Source: an uncultured Burkholderiaceae bacterium | GTDB lineage: Bacteria; Pseudomonadota; Gammaproteobacteria; Burkholderiales; Burkholderiaceae | DNA length: 7,869 nt | Direction: 5' to 3' | NCBI GenBank assembly: GCA_937871985.1 | Contig: CALMPB010000132.1 | Coordinates: 1-7,869, forward strand | Shown here: positions 1-7,213 of the stretch, piece after piece | Layout of the letters: each line of letters opens with the position of its first letter | Numbering within the stretch: the stretch's first letter is position 1 | The notes under the pieces: generated by a model | What the model was told of the DNA's origin: nothing | The model's input: only the letters and a program-made list of their open reading frames with translations | The model's database searches: none | Made by a program: the position numbers and the translations under genes

Positions 1-833
1 CGGTGGAAGCGGTGCGGGTCCAGCAAGGCGGTGATCTCGCTGGATTCGAAGAGGTGGCTCACGTCCAGTTTGCGCACCTTGGGGAAGGTCGGCAGTATGG
101 CCGGCAGGATCGTGATGCCGATGCCCTCGCCGACGCAGCGCTGCATGGTGCTGGCGTCGGACGCGTAGAGGGCCGGCTGCGGCGTGAGCCCCATGGACTT
201 GAAGCGCTCCAGCATGCCCCAGGTGGCCGCCGACAGCGACTCGTGGCAGATGAGGGGATAGCGCGCCAGGTCCGCCAGCGTGAGCGTGTCCAGCGAGAGC
301 AGGGGGTGGCTTTCCGCCACCAGCAGCGCGGGTGGCGAGGTGGTGATGGGGATCCTCAACAGCCGCGCGGATTCCGGCGGGCGCTGAAACGCGATGGCCA
401 GGTCGACCTCGCCCGCCTGCACCATTTCGAGCATGGCAGCCGGTGAGGTGGTCCTTATCTCAAACATGACCTCGGGGTAACGGGCGCGGACGACCGCGAC
501 GGCCTTCGGCAGCAAGGCCAGCGATGCCGTGTGCAGCGTGGCGATGGTGAGCTTGCCCGAGGTCTGCTGCATCAGTTCCTCGCTCATGCGCGTGAGACTG
601 TTCGCTTCGTTCAGCACGCGCCGCGCCGCCGCGACCGCGCGTACGCCGTTGTCGGTCAGGCCGACGATGCGGCCGCCGTCCCGCACCAGCAGAAGCGTGC
701 CCATCTGGTTTTCCAGCACGCGGATCTGACGGCTGATGCCTGGCTGCGAGGTGTACAGGGACGCGGCGGCCCGTGAGATGTTGAAACCGCAGTCGGCCAC
801 GGCCACGAGGTAGCGGAGTTGGGTGAGTGTCAC
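1..833 (-). CDS. LysR-type transcriptional regulator with CysB/Cbl-like N-terminus, 3' end cut by the window edge
   Basis: A DNA-binding regulator, probably of the aromatic-degradation operon whose last gene it appears to be. The first 277 residues are visible with no stop; LysR proteins are usually about 300 to 325 long, so only the C-terminus is missing. The helix-turn-helix lies at about residues 18-40, with the CysB/Cbl-like signature YTSQPGISRQIRVLE at 27-41. The effector-binding domain starts near residue 90. It lacks the THTQARY-like motif that CysB uses for its sulfur-metabolite ligand, so an aromatic or other effector is more likely (inference). The start is a GTG at 833-831, because the only nearby ATG (838) is in another frame and stops at once. 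It begins 18 bases after the aldehyde dehydrogenase stop, in the same frame, and no good ribosome binding site precedes it, so translational coupling is plausible. The family is certain; the regulated target is inferred from position. Confidence 0.9.
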   Translation of the reverse strand, partial: MTLTQLRYLVAVADCGFNISRAAASLYTSQPGISRQIRVLENQMGTLLLVRDGGRIVGLTDNGVRAVAAARRVLNEANSLTRMSEELMQQTSGKLTIATLHTASLALLPKAVAVVRARYPEVMFEIRTTSPAAMLEMVQAGEVDLAIAFQRPPESARLLRIPITTSPPALLVAESHPLLSLDTLTLADLARYPLICHESLSAATWGMLERFKSMGLTPQPALYASDASTMQRCVGEGIGITILPAILPTFPKVRKLDVSHLFESSEITALLDPHRFH

Positions 834-851
834 GGCATGGCGGGTCGCCGC

Positions 852-2312
852 TCAGTGGGGCGCGACGATGCCGGTTTCATGATAGACGTGTTTCGTCTCG
901 AGAAAATCGTTAAGTCCCTCGAGGCCATGCAGCCGGCCGCGCCCGCTTTCGCGGTACCCGCCGGTCTCGGCTTCGGCGAACAGACGGTTGTGTGCGTTCA
1001 TCCACACGGTGCCCGTCTTGAGCACGCGTGCCACGCGCCGCATGCGCGTTTCATCGCGCCCCCATAGGGACGCGGCCAGGCCGTAGCGGGTGGCGTTAGC
1101 GCGGCGCATTGCCTCGTCGTCCGAATCGAAGCGCTCCAGCACCAGCAGCGGCCCGAACAGCTCCTCCTGGATGTAACGGCTGGACAGGTCCTGCGTTGCG
1201 AGCAGCGAGGGCGCGATGAACGCTCCCGCGGCGGGCAAGTCGACCGGCACCGCGCCCCGGTACAGCACTTGCACGCCCTCGCCGGGCGCTTCCTCTACCA
1301 GCCGCGCGACTCGCTCGCGCGCAGCCAGGTCGATGAGGGGGCCCATCTGCGAGGCGGCGTCGTCGCCGGGGCCCACGCGCATGGCGGCCAGGGCCTGCGC
1401 AAGGCGCGCGGCGAAGGCATCGTGGATGGTGTCGTGAACCAGCACGCGCGCCACGGCTGTGCACATCTGTCCGGCCATCACCATACCACCAGCCACCACG
1501 CCGCGAACCGCGGCGTCGATGTCGGCGTCCTCGAACACGATCGCGGGCGACTTGCCGCCGAGTTCCAGCGACAGCCGCTTCAGGTGTTGCGCGGACGCGC
1601 GGGCGATGGCTTTGCCGACCCGCGTGGAGCCAGTGAAACTGATGACGTCCACGTCGGGGTGCGCGCACAGGGCCTCGGCGCCGGCCGCGCCAGACTCGAC
1701 GAAGGAGTTGACGACACCGCGCGGCAGTCGTTCATCGACCGTGAGGCACTCCATCACCATTTGGTGCACGGGCGAGGTCTGATGCGCGGCCTTGATGACT
1801 ACCGTGCAGCCCGCCGCCAGGGCGGGCGCCAGCGAGCGAACCAGCAGCGTCACCGGCGCGTTCCACGGCACGATGACAGCGGCGACACCGATCGCTTCGC
1901 GCTCAAGCTGCGACCAGCAGCCCGGCTCGACTTCGATCATTCGGCCGAACACGTTACGCGCCAGGCCCGCGTAGTAGCGCAGCTCGGAGACGCCGGCACC
2001 GATTTCGCCCAGCGCCTCGCGGCGCAGCTTGCCATTCAGCAACACCAGCGCCTGGGCGATTTCTTCGGTGTGCGCCTCCAGGCGGTCGGCGAACAGACGC
2101 AGCACGTCGGCGCGCAGCCGGGGGTGCCGCGCCCACGGGGAGGTCTCGTGTGCCTCGCGCGCGGCACCGATGGCCGCGAGCACGTCGGCCACGCTGGCGT
2201 CGTGGAAGTGGGCCGCCACAACGCCGCGCGCGGGGTCGAGACAGTCGCGCAAGAGCGCATCGCCGTGGCCGGGCATCCATTCGCCGGCAATGTATTGCTG
2301 TGCTGTGAGCAT
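852..2312 (-). CDS. NAD(P)-dependent aldehyde dehydrogenase, probably oxidising the aromatic aldehyde from the aldolase step
   Basis: A 486-residue cytosolic aldehyde dehydrogenase of normal family length. Visible landmarks are VPWNAP at 148-153 (oxyanion-hole Asn151), cofactor-binding Lys174, the Rossmann motif SFTGSTRVG at 225-233, the general base Glu250 in LELGGKSP, the nucleophile Cys284 in GQMCT, and EELFGP at 383-388. It follows the dioxygenase subunit by 18 bases and precedes a regulator by 18 bases. In this context it probably plays the role NahF has in naphthalene degradation, turning a salicylaldehyde-like product into the acid. The substrate is inferred from the neighbours; the sequence does not resemble NahF closely by eye. 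One oddity is that the usual KPxE segment, whose Glu binds the adenine ribose hydroxyls of NAD, reads KAAH here (His177), which could change cofactor preference. ATG at 2312 matches the usual N-terminus (YIAGEW at 7-12). Confidence 0.93.
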   Translation of the reverse strand: MLTAQQYIAGEWMPGHGDALLRDCLDPARGVVAAHFHDASVADVLAAIGAAREAHETSPWARHPRLRADVLRLFADRLEAHTEEIAQALVLLNGKLRREALGEIGAGVSELRYYAGLARNVFGRMIEVEPGCWSQLEREAIGVAAVIVPWNAPVTLLVRSLAPALAAGCTVVIKAAHQTSPVHQMVMECLTVDERLPRGVVNSFVESGAAGAEALCAHPDVDVISFTGSTRVGKAIARASAQHLKRLSLELGGKSPAIVFEDADIDAAVRGVVAGGMVMAGQMCTAVARVLVHDTIHDAFAARLAQALAAMRVGPGDDAASQMGPLIDLAARERVARLVEEAPGEGVQVLYRGAVPVDLPAAGAFIAPSLLATQDLSSRYIQEELFGPLLVLERFDSDDEAMRRANATRYGLAASLWGRDETRMRRVARVLKTGTVWMNAHNRLFAEAETGGYRESGRGRLHGLEGLNDFLETKHVYHETGIVAPH

Positions 2313-2330
2313 GGGGTATTCGGAGAATGT

Positions 2331-3170
2331 TCAGGTGGCTTGAGGAGAGGGCGGGACGACCAATTCGGCGAAGCCCAGTCCGGTCACCCAAGCCCCCACC
2401 GTTTCGTACGCGATTACTCGCGCCGCGTGGCCGGGCAGCGCGGCCATCGCCACGATCCAGTTGCGCAGCTCTAGCGCGCCGTTGCCGGCGGCCTGCACGA
2501 TCTCATCATCTGTCATGGCGATCAGCGCATCCAGCTGGCCCCCCTCGACTAGGCCGAGCACGCGGTGGTCGAAGTCGGCGTTGACCTGGCCCATCTGCGG
2601 CATACCGACCCAGTGGCTGACGCCACCGGTGCCCAGTATCACGACCCGGCGCTCGGCCGGGAAGCTGGCCACTGCGCGCGCCAGCAGGGCGCCCAGTTCC
2701 TGGCAGCGCGCGCCGCTGATGTAGGGCTCCACGCCGCAGGACACGTAGACGGGAACCACGCGCAGGTTCGCCGGTACGGCCAAGTGGATCGGTACCATCG
2801 CCGAATGGTCAAGTGAGAGCGTCTTGGACACCGCCCAGTCGAAGCCTTGCTCGAAGCCCTGCTGCATGAGGTGCCGGGCGAGCTCGGTGTCGTTGGCCAC
2901 CGGGCGGCGTGTGATGTTCAGCCAGGGCTCGATCGGGCCTTCAACATCGCCGATGCCGATGAGGATGCGCGGGTTTATCTCCGGGCCGAACATTGTGTAG
3001 TGGTCGTCGCCGACCACGATGACCGTGTCGGCGCGCAGCCGCTCGATGCCGGTGCGCACGCAGGTGAAGGCATCCATGACGCGAGCCACTTGGTCCTTCG
3101 AGGGGGCGTCGGGCGCGCCGGTGATGAGGGGGTTGTGGGGCAGGCAGAAGCCACCGACGAATTGGGCCAT
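2331..3170 (-). CDS. Class III extradiol ring-cleavage dioxygenase, catalytic (LigB/CarBb-type) subunit
   Basis: This is the iron-binding catalytic subunit of a type II (LigB superfamily) extradiol dioxygenase, which opens an ortho-diol ring next to the hydroxyls using O2. Its 279 residues match the family's usual 270 to 300. Residues that line up with the known LigB active site are His12 (LPHNP), His57 (DDHYTMF) and Glu234 (NGALELRNW) as Fe(II) ligands, His186 (GGVSHW) as acid/base, and His122 (LDHSAMVP). Their spacing tracks LigB residues 12, 61, 242, 195 and 127. It lies 20 bases after the small subunit, in the order typical of two-gene LigAB enzymes. The neighbouring isomerase and aldolase suggest a bicyclic diol as substrate, not protocatechuate, as with carbazole CarBaBb. 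The annotation 'protocatechuate 4,5-dioxygenase beta subunit' would be the generic label but is probably wrong about substrate (inference). Confidence 0.93.
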   Translation of the reverse strand: MAQFVGGFCLPHNPLITGAPDAPSKDQVARVMDAFTCVRTGIERLRADTVIVVGDDHYTMFGPEINPRILIGIGDVEGPIEPWLNITRRPVANDTELARHLMQQGFEQGFDWAVSKTLSLDHSAMVPIHLAVPANLRVVPVYVSCGVEPYISGARCQELGALLARAVASFPAERRVVILGTGGVSHWVGMPQMGQVNADFDHRVLGLVEGGQLDALIAMTDDEIVQAAGNGALELRNWIVAMAALPGHAARVIAYETVGAWVTGLGFAELVVPPSPQAT

Positions 3171-3190
3171 GGTGGTGGGCTCTTTCGGGT

Positions 3191-3457
3191 TCAGCCGCGC
3201 GCGGGCGCGTTGATGCGCCGCATGTATTCCGGCATGCGGGCGCGACCTTCGACGGCATTGAACGCGCGCATGGCCAGCATGGGATCAACGCCGCGGGCGA
3301 GCATGGCGCCAGCATCGAGAGTGCGGAGCACGACTGCTTCGTCGCCTTCCAGCGGATAGGCCGAGAGAAAGGCCGTCGCGTCGGCGCGGAGCCGGGCCGG
3401 GGCCGTGGGATCGCTTGTCAAGTCGAACAGCACGCGCTCAATGGTGTAGACGCTCAT
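3191..3457 (-). CDS. Small (LigA/CarBa-type) subunit of the extradiol dioxygenase
   Basis: An 88-residue helical protein that matches the LigA domain family by its spaced pattern: an ALDAG-like loop (TLDAGAML at 46-53), a G-x-DP-x-LAMRAFNA stretch at 56-68 and a terminal MPEYMRRI at 75-82. In LigAB enzymes this subunit has no metal site; it packs on the catalytic subunit and helps close the active site. It sits directly before the LigB-type gene (20-base gap) and 12 bases after the aldolase, as expected for a co-translated partner. It is much shorter than the 139-residue LigA of protocatechuate 4,5-dioxygenase and close to the roughly 90-residue CarBa of carbazole meta-cleavage dioxygenase. 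The start at 3457 is preceded by GGGCGAG at a short distance. Family and partnership are well supported; substrate is not. Confidence 0.88.
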   Translation of the reverse strand: MSVYTIERVLFDLTSDPTAPARLRADATAFLSAYPLEGDEAVVLRTLDAGAMLARGVDPMLAMRAFNAVEGRARMPEYMRRINAPARG

Positions 3458-3469
3458 GTTCTCGCCCGC

Positions 3470-4462
3470 TCAGGCCGCGTTCCGATAGCGGCGATCGAGC
3501 TCGGCCCAGAGCTCGCCGGAGCGCCGGGCTCCGGCGGCGTGGTCCTCGGGGACGAGGTGGTACGGCGGACGCGGCGGGCCAGCCTTCATCCAGCCCGCCG
3601 CGTCGATCCGCGCCTTCTCCAGTCCGATGTTGTACTTGGCGAACTCGGCTACGTCACCGCGCGGGAACAGCGGCGCGAGCGAAGCCTTCACCTCCTCGGC
3701 CAGCAGGCGTGCCGCCTGCCAGTCGCCGCTGGCCCTGGCCCGCCGCACCTCGTCGCGCAGCCGCACGGCGAGCGCGGGGCCGCAGGAAGCGCCGCTGCTC
3801 CAGAAGGCCGTGCAGGCCTCGGGATCGATGCGGGCCGCGGCGTAGTGGTCGCCGTCCGTGGTCAGAAAGCGGATGCGGCCGCGCGTGAGCTTCAGGTCCG
3901 TGAAGAGTTGCGCGATCGTCAGGTACTTGGCTGATACGACCTGCGGGATCTCCGATACCTGGGCCCAGAACGCGCGCGGAAAGTCGAACTTGAAGGCCTC
4001 CACGTTGGCGTAGATGCAGAGCGGCATATCGGGGCAGGCCGTGGCCACATCGCGGTAGAACTGGACGGCGGTCGGCAGGTCCGCCCGGCACCACATGGGC
4101 AGGCCGAGCATAGTCCCATCTACGCCGAGGTCCAGCGCCTCGCGCGTCAGTTCGACGGTCTCGCGCGTGTTCAACGCGGTGGTGCCGCCGAAGAAGGGCA
4201 CGCGGCCGCGCACGGTTTCCACCATGGCGCCCAGGAAGGCTCGTTTTTCCGCGCGACTCAGAGTCGCGCCTTCGCCGAAGGTGCCCAGCGTCAGAATGCC
4301 ATCCACGCCCGAAGACACCATCGCTTCGACTGCGCGCACGGCCTCGTCCAGGTCCACCGTGTCCATGGCGCGCCAGTCGGACGCATCGGGTTTGGCGGGC
4401 GTGGGCATGATGGCCCAGGCGCCTTGAATGTCTGCGGCGGTCAAGCGTGTCTTGCTTGTCAT
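3470..4462 (-). CDS. nahE: trans-o-Hydroxybenzylidenepyruvate hydratase-aldolase family protein (NahE/PhdJ-like)
   Basis: A class I aldolase of the dihydrodipicolinate synthase/N-acetylneuraminate lyase superfamily. NahE-type members hydrate and cleave an ortho-hydroxybenzylidenepyruvate to salicylaldehyde and pyruvate. The 330 residues match NahE length, and the sequence resembles NahE closely throughout. Visible features are the start motif [12 protein letters not shown] (11-22), the substrate-binding loop GTFGEGAT (60-67), Tyr151 in [13 protein letters not shown], the Schiff-base Lys179 in [15 protein letters not shown] (221-230) and the C-terminal [16 protein letters not shown] (276-291). 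The frame stays open upstream to 4534, but the ATG at 4462 is chosen because it overlaps the isomerase stop as ATGA and gives the family N-terminus. It is coupled to the NahD-like isomerase, its usual pathway partner, and followed 12 bases later by the dioxygenase subunits. The exact substituents of the substrate are unknown. Confidence 0.93.
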   Translation of the reverse strand: MTSKTRLTAADIQGAWAIMPTPAKPDASDWRAMDTVDLDEAVRAVEAMVSSGVDGILTLGTFGEGATLSRAEKRAFLGAMVETVRGRVPFFGGTTALNTRETVELTREALDLGVDGTMLGLPMWCRADLPTAVQFYRDVATACPDMPLCIYANVEAFKFDFPRAFWAQVSEIPQVVSAKYLTIAQLFTDLKLTRGRIRFLTTDGDHYAAARIDPEACTAFWSSGASCGPALAVRLRDEVRRARASGDWQAARLLAEEVKASLAPLFPRGDVAEFAKYNIGLEKARIDAAGWMKAGPPRPPYHLVPEDHAAGARRSGELWAELDRRYRNAA

Positions 4463-5097
4463 GTGTTCTCTGTGAGGTCGTTGGTCAGTCGGGTCATGTG
4501 CGCTTCGACGAAATCCAGGCGGTCGTTGCCCCACCAGAGCTCGTCACCGATAGCCATGATGGGAACGCCGAACACGCCGCGCTGCGTCGCCGCCTGCGTG
4601 GATTCGCGCAGGCGCCGGGAGGCGGCGTCGGATGCCGTGTATCGGAGGAATTCATCGGCGTTCCACCCGAGCGCCTCGGCGACTTCGCCCAGCAGCGCGT
4701 CGTCGTTCATGGCGCGGCCCTCACCCCAGATCCGTTGCCATGCGACCCGCACGTAGGCCTCGCCAAGCCCGCGGTCCAGCGCGAAGAACGCGCCGCAGTT
4801 CAAGCGCTCCGAGCCGTAGCCGGCCGGCGGTTCGAATGGGACGCCATAGCGCTCGGCCCAGCGACGCAGGTCGGTGCGAAGGTAGCGGTGCTTCACGGGC
4901 ATCTCGCGGTTGCCCGGCCCGGTGTTGCCGATGGAGCGCTTCGCTCCGGCGAGATCGATCGGCCGGTGGTCAAGCGCCCACCCGAGACGCCGCGTTAAGT
5001 CCACCAGGCGGTGATGAGCAAGGTAGGCATACGGGCTTATGAAGTCGAAATAGAACTGGATAGACCGCATCGGCGCTCCATTCGGGGAAACGGTCAT
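4459..5097 (-). CDS. nahD: 2-Hydroxychromene-2-carboxylate isomerase family protein (NahD-like, DsbA/kappa-GST fold)
   Basis: A glutathione-dependent isomerase of the kappa-GST/DsbA thioredoxin-fold family. NahD-type members interconvert 2-hydroxychromene-2-carboxylate and trans-o-hydroxybenzylidenepyruvate, the step between ring cleavage and the aldolase. [13 protein letters not shown] (15-27) carries the catalytic Ser21 in place of the DsbA CxxC. The cis-Pro loop GVFGVP (174-179) and the WWGNDRL signature (188-194) are present. The frame is open much further upstream, to 5364, but that extension does not look coding. Start 5097 has a good ribosome binding site (GAGGGAG, 8 bases away) and gives 212 residues. 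The ATG at 5070 gives 203 residues, nearer the usual NahD length, with GGAG 5 bases upstream; either is possible. Its stop overlaps the aldolase start. It is the first intact gene after the broken reductase. Confidence 0.92.
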   Translation of the reverse strand: MTVSPNGAPMRSIQFYFDFISPYAYLAHHRLVDLTRRLGWALDHRPIDLAGAKRSIGNTGPGNREMPVKHRYLRTDLRRWAERYGVPFEPPAGYGSERLNCGAFFALDRGLGEAYVRVAWQRIWGEGRAMNDDALLGEVAEALGWNADEFLRYTASDAASRRLRESTQAATQRGVFGVPIMAIGDELWWGNDRLDFVEAHMTRLTNDLTENT

Positions 5098-5180
5098 CGT
5101 AAGAGCTCCCTCACTGCCTCGACAGGAAGCTTTGGTAATCTGTCCATGCTCGCTCGTTATGCGAGGCCGGCCTGCCAGGC
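5098..5180 (-). promoter_or_regulatory. 83-base leader before the isomerase gene, with ribosome binding site
   Basis: This gap between the reductase pseudogene and the isomerase is the largest gap inside the operon downstream of the pseudogene. On the minus strand it ends in GAGGGAG (plus positions 5106-5112), 8 bases before the ATG at 5097, a clear ribosome binding site. A GACAG/CTGTC inverted repeat with a 14-base spacer lies in the middle. I see no convincing -35/-10 pair, so an internal promoter is possible but not shown. One would be useful if the broken upstream gene caused transcriptional polarity. Confidence 0.4.
5161..5173 (-). repeat. 13-base inverted repeat copy flanking the reductase pseudogene (left)
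   Basis: On the minus strand this reads AGGCCGGCCTCGC, and its first ten bases form a perfect palindrome. The same 13 bases occur on the plus strand at 6157-6169. The two copies are therefore inverted and bracket the reductase pseudogene, lying 8 bases past its stop and 13 bases before its start. In GC-rich DNA this could be chance. Confidence 0.45.
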
Positions 5181-6144
5181 TCACAGGTCGAGCACCAGCA
5201 GCGGGGAATGCGATCGCGAACAGCATCGCAAGAACTGACCCTTGGCAACTTGCTCGGTGGGCGTTGGATGGTGGGCACGGTGGTCGGGATCGCCGCTCAG
5301 CACGCGTGTGAGGCAGGTGCCGCACACGCCCTGCTCGCAGGAAGTGGGCACCCAGACCCTGCACGCGACCAGCGGCTGCACCACAGCCTGGTCCGGCGCG
5401 ACGGGCACGACGGCGCCCGTGCTGGCGATGAGGATGTCGAAGACCGTGTCACCCGTCGCGTGACGCTCGGGTGCGCTGAAGCACTCGCTGTTCAAGGAGG
5501 CCTCGGTCCAGCCACGCGCTGGCCGCCGCCAGCATGGCGTCCACGAAGCCGGCCGGTTCGCACACATACAGGTGCGTGCCCTCTTGGGGCGCTGGCAGCA
5601 AGAGCTGCACATCTGCCCGTTGCTGCGGCGGGCCGTCGTCGAAAGGGAAATGCACCCGCCCGTTAAACGCCGAGGAAGCGAGGCGCTCGCGAAACGCCGT
5701 CCGCTCGATTGACCGCGCGCAGTAGTGCAAGTCGAAGTCGCCGCTGGCCTGCAGTTCCTCGGCAATGCTGAGCAGCGGCGAGACGACGATACCGCCCGCC
5801 AGCAGCAGGCTGCGGCGCGCGCCGCTGGCCAGGGGAAGCAGGTTGCGGGGCGCTCCGATCGTGAGCAACTAGCCTTCGGCGACGACGTCATACATGGCTC
5901 GCAGCACGGCGATCTGGTAGCGGTGGCGTTCCCGCGCGGCATTGCACAGCGAATACTGGCGCATGAGGCGGCCAAGCAGGAACACGTCTATGTACGCTCC
6001 GGCGGTGACCGCCGGCAACGCCCTACCGTCAGGATGCGTGAGCTCAAAGGCCAGGATATCGGGTGTACGCCGATCTATTCGCGCGAGGCGGACACGCAGC
6101 GTGTCGCGTTGGCTGTCCGGCGGTGCGATGCTGATTGAGGGCAT
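5181..6144 (-). pseudogene. Broken phthalate dioxygenase reductase/VanB-type oxidoreductase (flavin, NAD and 2Fe-2S domains)
   Basis: The intact gene would pass electrons from NAD(P)H through flavin and a 2Fe-2S centre to a Rieske oxygenase, as VanB does for VanA. All three domains can be read, but not as one protein. The N-terminal flavin domain (6144-5872) has the flavin-binding RQYSL motif. It then meets an in-frame amber codon at 5871-5869, where family members continue EGxxLxIGAPRNxxPL. The NAD domain follows in the same frame (5868 to about 5521, GGIVVSPLLS). Near 5520 the frame shifts, and the ferredoxin domain (to 5181) continues in another frame with all four cluster cysteines (CEQGVCGTC and a later CCSR) and the usual PLLVLDL end. 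Between IAVLR and AMYDVV about ten residues seem missing, including the usual RGGS phosphate-binding motif. No partner oxygenase lies in the window. These lesions make sequencing error an unlikely explanation. Confidence 0.88.
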
Positions 6145-6156
6145 GCGACGGATCGT

Positions 6157-6169
6157 AGGCCGGCCTCGC
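6157..6169 (+). repeat. 13-base inverted repeat copy flanking the reductase pseudogene (right)
   Basis: Plus-strand AGGCCGGCCTCGC, identical to the minus-strand copy at 5161-5173. It lies just upstream of the pseudogene start, inside the 94-base gap (6145-6238) that follows the first regulator. That gap shows no clear promoter or terminator otherwise; a short TCCGG/CCGGA pair just after the regulator stop lacks a T-tract. Confidence 0.45.
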
Positions 6170-6238
6170 GCCGCCGCTCAATATGCTTGGACATAGCGTC
6201 ATAACCCTTCGGTCCGGCACGCATTACCGATCACCGGA

Positions 6239-7162
6239 TCAACCGACCCATCGGTTCGCGGCATCTTTGAGCGCCTTCGAAAGCGCCAGCGCCGCCGGTT
6301 GGGGCGGCGCACCGCGCTTGGAAATCGCGAAGAGGTCGATGTGCACCGGCGGATCGGTTAAGAGACTCACTCTCAGGCCACGGCGTAGGCACTCCTCCAG
6401 CGCAAAGGACGGCACGATCGCGTAGCCCATGCCTGCCTGCACCAGAGCGATCAGGGTGCCGATCAGGTTCACGGTCGGCCGCTTGTCATGGGAGCGCCCG
6501 TTGCCGGGCAGGTGCTGGTCGATCACGGCCTGGATCGGGTTGTCCGCGGGCAGGCTCACAAGGGGCAGGCCGGCGAGGCTGCTCCACCGGCGCGTGGGAC
6601 CCAAGCCCCGCGGCGCGGCGCCGGATGGCCCGATGCACATGAGCCGGAAGTTGCACAGCGGCTCACGCACGAGGCCCGTGGCAGGCTTGACGAAGAAGCC
6701 TAGCCCGATGTCGGCGTCGCCGTCGAGCACCATGCGCCGCACTGTGTTGACATCGACGTCGGCCATGTAGACCTGCACGTTCGGGTGCGCCGTGCCGAAG
6801 TTGTGGACGACATCGGGTAGCAGGCTATTGGACACCACTGGCGTCGCTGCTACGTTCAACCGCGAGCGCACCGCGGCGCTAGTGTCGCCGATCGCGACTC
6901 CCAGCACGCGCAACTCGTCGATGATACGTTCGGCGACGGGCTGCAGGCGCAGGCCGGCATCGGTTAGGTTGACCGAGCGGGTGTTGCGGTCGAACAGGCG
7001 CGCGCCGAATTGTTCCTCGAGTTCCTTGACCAGCATGCTCACCCCCGACGCCGACATCGGGATGCGCTCCGCCGCCTTGGCGAAGCTGCGCAAGCGGCTG
7101 ATCTCCAGGAAAACCTGCAGTTGACGGCTGGTGACATTGATCAACTTGCTTGAGGCATTCAT
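6239..7162 (-). CDS. LysR-type transcriptional regulator, divergent from the FAD hydroxylase
   Basis: A complete 307-residue LysR-type regulator, the usual size. The winged helix-turn-helix is at about residues 10-70 (SFAKAAERIPMSASGVSMLVKELEEQFG region at 26-53, then RLFDRNTRSVNLTDAG). The effector-binding domain follows from about residue 98, with the conserved second-lobe segment VQAGMGYAIVPS at 241-252. The frame is open to 7261, but ATG 7162 is chosen because GGGAG (plus 7169-7173) lies 6 bases before it and it gives the family N-terminus. It differs in subfamily from the CysB-like regulator at the other end of the operon. Its position, divergent from the hydroxylase across a region with a LysR-type operator and upstream of the catabolic genes, suggests it controls one or both and its own expression. 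The effector is probably a pathway substrate or intermediate (inference). Confidence 0.94.
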   Translation of the reverse strand: MNASSKLINVTSRQLQVFLEISRLRSFAKAAERIPMSASGVSMLVKELEEQFGARLFDRNTRSVNLTDAGLRLQPVAERIIDELRVLGVAIGDTSAAVRSRLNVAATPVVSNSLLPDVVHNFGTAHPNVQVYMADVDVNTVRRMVLDGDADIGLGFFVKPATGLVREPLCNFRLMCIGPSGAAPRGLGPTRRWSSLAGLPLVSLPADNPIQAVIDQHLPGNGRSHDKRPTVNLIGTLIALVQAGMGYAIVPSFALEECLRRGLRVSLLTDPPVHIDLFAISKRGAPPQPAALALSKALKDAANRWVG

Positions 7163-7213
7163 CAATAACTCCCGTTTGATCTGCGCTTGCGAAGCCGCTG
7201 TAATTTCGTGAGC

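Noticed and set aside
830..838. Two-codon minigene ATG CCG TGA overlapping the GTG start of the second regulator
   Set aside because: The chance of such a triplet arrangement is high and nothing indicates that it is translated.
1269..2474. Long plus-strand open frame of 401 codons
   Set aside because: It lies antisense to the aldehyde dehydrogenase and the end of the dioxygenase gene, in GC-rich DNA where such shadows are common. Its composition is that of antisense translation and no domain is recognisable.
5098..5364. N-terminal extension of the isomerase reading frame, up to 89 extra residues starting at 5364
   Set aside because: It overlaps the ferredoxin end of the reductase pseudogene, has no family resemblance and would displace the catalytic Ser far from its usual N-terminal place. 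Starts at 5097 or 5070 have ribosome binding sites.
5181..5975. 264-codon frame on the minus strand read as one intact gene
   Set aside because: Only its second part matches the reductase (ferredoxin domain). The first part is an out-of-frame reading of the NAD and flavin domains, which are recognisable in another frame.
6205..6238. Possible terminator after the first regulator (TCCGG ... CCGGA)
   Set aside because: The stem is only five bases, the loop is long and no run of T follows, so it does not qualify as an intrinsic terminator.
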